A program made the position numbers and the translations under genes. From Lanius collurio (lineage: Eukaryota; Chordata; Aves; Passeriformes; Laniidae): a stretch of 64,000 nucleotides of DNA. The notes beneath the pieces were generated by a model, which had not been told where the DNA came from, did not search any database, and worked only from the letters and a program-made list of their open reading frames with translations. The DNA lies in contig JACBWW010000048.1 in assembly GCA_020086605.1 (NCBI GenBank), forward strand, positions 1,595,680 through 1,659,679, read 5' to 3'. This document shows positions 61,979 to 64,000 of this stretch, piece after piece. Numbering within the stretch: position 1 is the first letter of the stretch; every line of letters starts with the position of its first letter.

Positions 61979-62087
61979 CACAGAATCATTTAAGTTAAAA
62001 AAGAATTCCAAGATCATAGAGTCCAACCTTTAACTGAAGACCACCATGTGAACTAAACCATAGCAGTAAGTGCCATGTCCAGTCAAT
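61979..62087 (-). mobile_element. CR1 LINE 3' fragment
   Basis: 'cacagaatcatttaagttaa', 'aagatcatagagtccaacc', 'gaagaccaccatgtgaacta', 'aaccatagcagtaagtgcca' and 'tgtccagtcaat' are the reverse complement of the same CR1 subtype seen at 12.4 and 56.5 kb. About 110 bases remain. Confidence 0.9.
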
Positions 62088-62099
62088 AATAAGTAACAA

Positions 62100-62905
62100 T
62101 GAAAATCCATATATGGTTTAAAAATAATATTTATCTTTCCAAATTAAATGGTGGAAATTACTATGGGCACCACTGCTGGGAAGTGGCCATAATATCTCTT
62201 TCTGATCTCTTTTCTTCCTTCCATCATTATGATCCTAAATTTTTCTCCCTAGTAGCAGAGGAAGGATCCTTTTCAGACAAGGGCACATTTGTATAAAAAG
62301 ACTCCTGATGAAGCCCTCATACTCTGGTGTCATGAGTGTCCTTGGTTGCATTAATGTGACCCTGAAGAAAACTTGGATCTGAATGCTACAGCCTTTGGGA
62401 AGAAAAACTTTGGATCCTCATTTGAATTTTATGACTTGGTCCTATATCTATTTAAAACTACGTTATTGCAAAATGCTCTAGAATAGCTCAAGAGGATAAT
62501 CCTTGCTTAACAGAAGCATCGCATGATAACTTAATCAAGCCTTTTCCACTTGCAATATAGGCTGTCTGCATCAATCTACATTATTAATGATCCCAAAGAG
62601 ACCAGAAGAATGTGTTTTATGAGGAGGAAGAAATAGCTAAGGGAAATACTAAGTCTGCTTCACCAGCAACATGAACCACAAAGGGGAATATGAATTGTGC
62701 AGTAATCGTTCTAACCCCAGACACTATAGAGATACTTTTTGACCAGTAATTTAACTTCGTATACACCATGTAAGACTTCCAGATAACATGTATACAGAGT
62801 GATTTTACAAGATCTGCTCTGACTCCTTGAGAAAATTGGAGCAGGAGGACAGCCCTTCAGGAAGAGTCTGCCTCACGTGCCCTACTTTCAATACCTGAGC
62901 AGATA
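62100..62905. other. Noncoding DNA, no gene recognised
   Basis: Nothing recognisable. A 65-codon plus-strand frame (62099-62296) has no domain. Confidence 0.5.
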
Positions 62906-62910
62906 CCAAG

Positions 62911-63103
62911 TATCTGATGGACAGATGGATGGGTACACAAAGTAACTCCAGTTGGACTCTTCAGAGCATAAGGTAGGCAGCAAATAGCACAAAATCAAAC
63001 TCTTCCCTTAATTTCCTAGTTTTTCTGTACCCTGAAAACACTGCTTTCTTAAAGTTGCTATTTGCAACAATAGCATTTGTTGCTGATAGAGCTACAGTTT
63101 TTA
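62911..63103. repeat. Local duplication, copy A (about 193 bp)
   Basis: This segment begins TATCTGATGGACAGAT and ends at GCTACAGTTTTTA. It is repeated in the same orientation at 63550-63739. By eye about 20 of 190 positions differ, including a 1-base gap and a small indel/divergent patch around 63060-63080. It has no CR1 or LTR hallmarks. Confidence 0.9.
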
Positions 63104-63549
63104 CACCTTTTTCTGGTAGGATAGGGCTGGGCTGTAATGCAGTCTGAATCCTCATTTTTTTACTAAATACATGGGAGTAGGTGGTAGCTGCAGAATCTTC
63201 TCCTTTGTCTGTAGCTATGTCGTAAAGTGTACAGTCCTGGCCATTGGTGAGCGTGGCAGAGGGCCTGGGAAGCAGGAGAAACCACACTCTTCTCTCAGCA
63301 GTAACGTGTGTAATGAATTCAGATGTTCCTCAAGAAGGGTATCAGAAATCCAAATGGACCCCCATCGGGAGGATGGCCAAGTGCTTTCTTGATTTACAAA
63401 CTCTGTAGCTGTGTTTATTTTAAAAGGTTTATAAAAACTGTAAATCAGTGCATTCCTGGTACTTTATCAACCATCAAAGAAGTCAAATTTGAAAGTAAAG
63501 CAAATGTCAAATGAAACCAGGCTTCTCTGGAGCATAGCAGTTTAAAAGG

Positions 63550-63739
63550 TATCTGATGGACAGATTGGTGGGTGCACAAGGTAACTCCAGTTGGACTCTT
63601 CAGAGCATAAGGTAGACAGCAAATAGCACAAAATCAAACTCCCTCCTTAATTTTCTAGTTTTCTGTACCCTGAAAATACTACTTTCTTAAAGTTGCTATT
63701 CTCAGTAGTGTTTGTAGCTGGTAGAGCTACAGCTTTTAA
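63550..63739. repeat. Local duplication, copy B (about 190 bp)
   Basis: Direct repeat of 62911-63103, offset by about 639 bases, roughly 90% identical by eye. The homology starts and stops sharply at both ends, so it is a discrete unit rather than a longer array. Confidence 0.9.
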
Positions 63740-64000
63740 AGTTTTGAATAGGTAAGTTACATTTTAGATAGAAAATGTAACATTAAACCAATACTCAATT
63801 AAAAGGTGGTTTACTTTTTCTACAGTGAAATTGAATTTTTTTTCTCTGTGTCTAGAGAGCTTGAGAGTTATTAAAGTTCTCCTTAAACAAAAAATAAATA
63901 TCCATTCATGTCTATATGACAGAGTGTGTAATATCCAAATACATCTTTAACATATATTAATAACTTCAAAAAATATGAAAGGAGGATATAACACTTTAAT

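Noticed and set aside
1..64000. CRISPR arrays, tRNA/rRNA genes, operons
   Set aside because: No regularly spaced repeats, no cloverleaf with A/B boxes that I could see, and the composition and repeats are vertebrate.

Overview
The window looks like nuclear DNA from a bird. The evidence is at least eight CR1 retrotransposon fragments of avian type: 3' ends built around an ATTCTATGA-like octamer, plus one piece of the CR1 endonuclease reading frame. There is also a compact solo LTR and an AT-rich, gene-poor background full of homopolymers and short microsatellites. A songbird is plausible because of the young-looking class II-type LTR, but that part is inference. Nothing is prokaryotic: there are no operons, ribosome-binding sites, tRNA or rRNA genes, or CRISPR arrays.

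I could not identify a known protein-coding gene. Almost all open frames are under 130 codons, as expected by chance. The exception is a 270-codon frame on the minus strand at 49070-49882. It is more than twice the length of any other frame and has a good splice-acceptor-like sequence inside it. I do not recognise the protein. The window is best read as intergenic DNA or the inside of a very large intron.

Layout: 1-125 is an AT-rich minisatellite. 126-12.4 kb is unique-looking noncoding DNA. 12.4-22.3 kb holds five CR1 fragments and a palindromic element resembling old sauropsid interspersed repeats (about 19.93-20.02 kb). 22.3-40.6 kb is noncoding, with a possible conserved regulatory block near 31.5-32.5 kb and an A-rich/GTAAGTA-like composite near 37.0-37.6 kb. 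40.70-41.09 kb is a solo LTR with a 6-bp target duplication. 41.1-54.2 kb contains a TTCCC satellite, the long open frame and a GC-rich insert near 51.9-52.3 kb. 54.5-55.1 kb is a decayed CR1 endonuclease segment. 56-64 kb holds two more CR1 3' ends, a candidate retroviral 3' junction or small exon near 59.1 kb, a homeodomain-site cluster near 61.4-61.7 kb, and a roughly 190-bp sequence present twice (62.9 and 63.55 kb).

The most useful follow-ups are the long open frame, the palindromic element, the LTR dating and the local duplication. I see no evidence for an undescribed multi-gene system.
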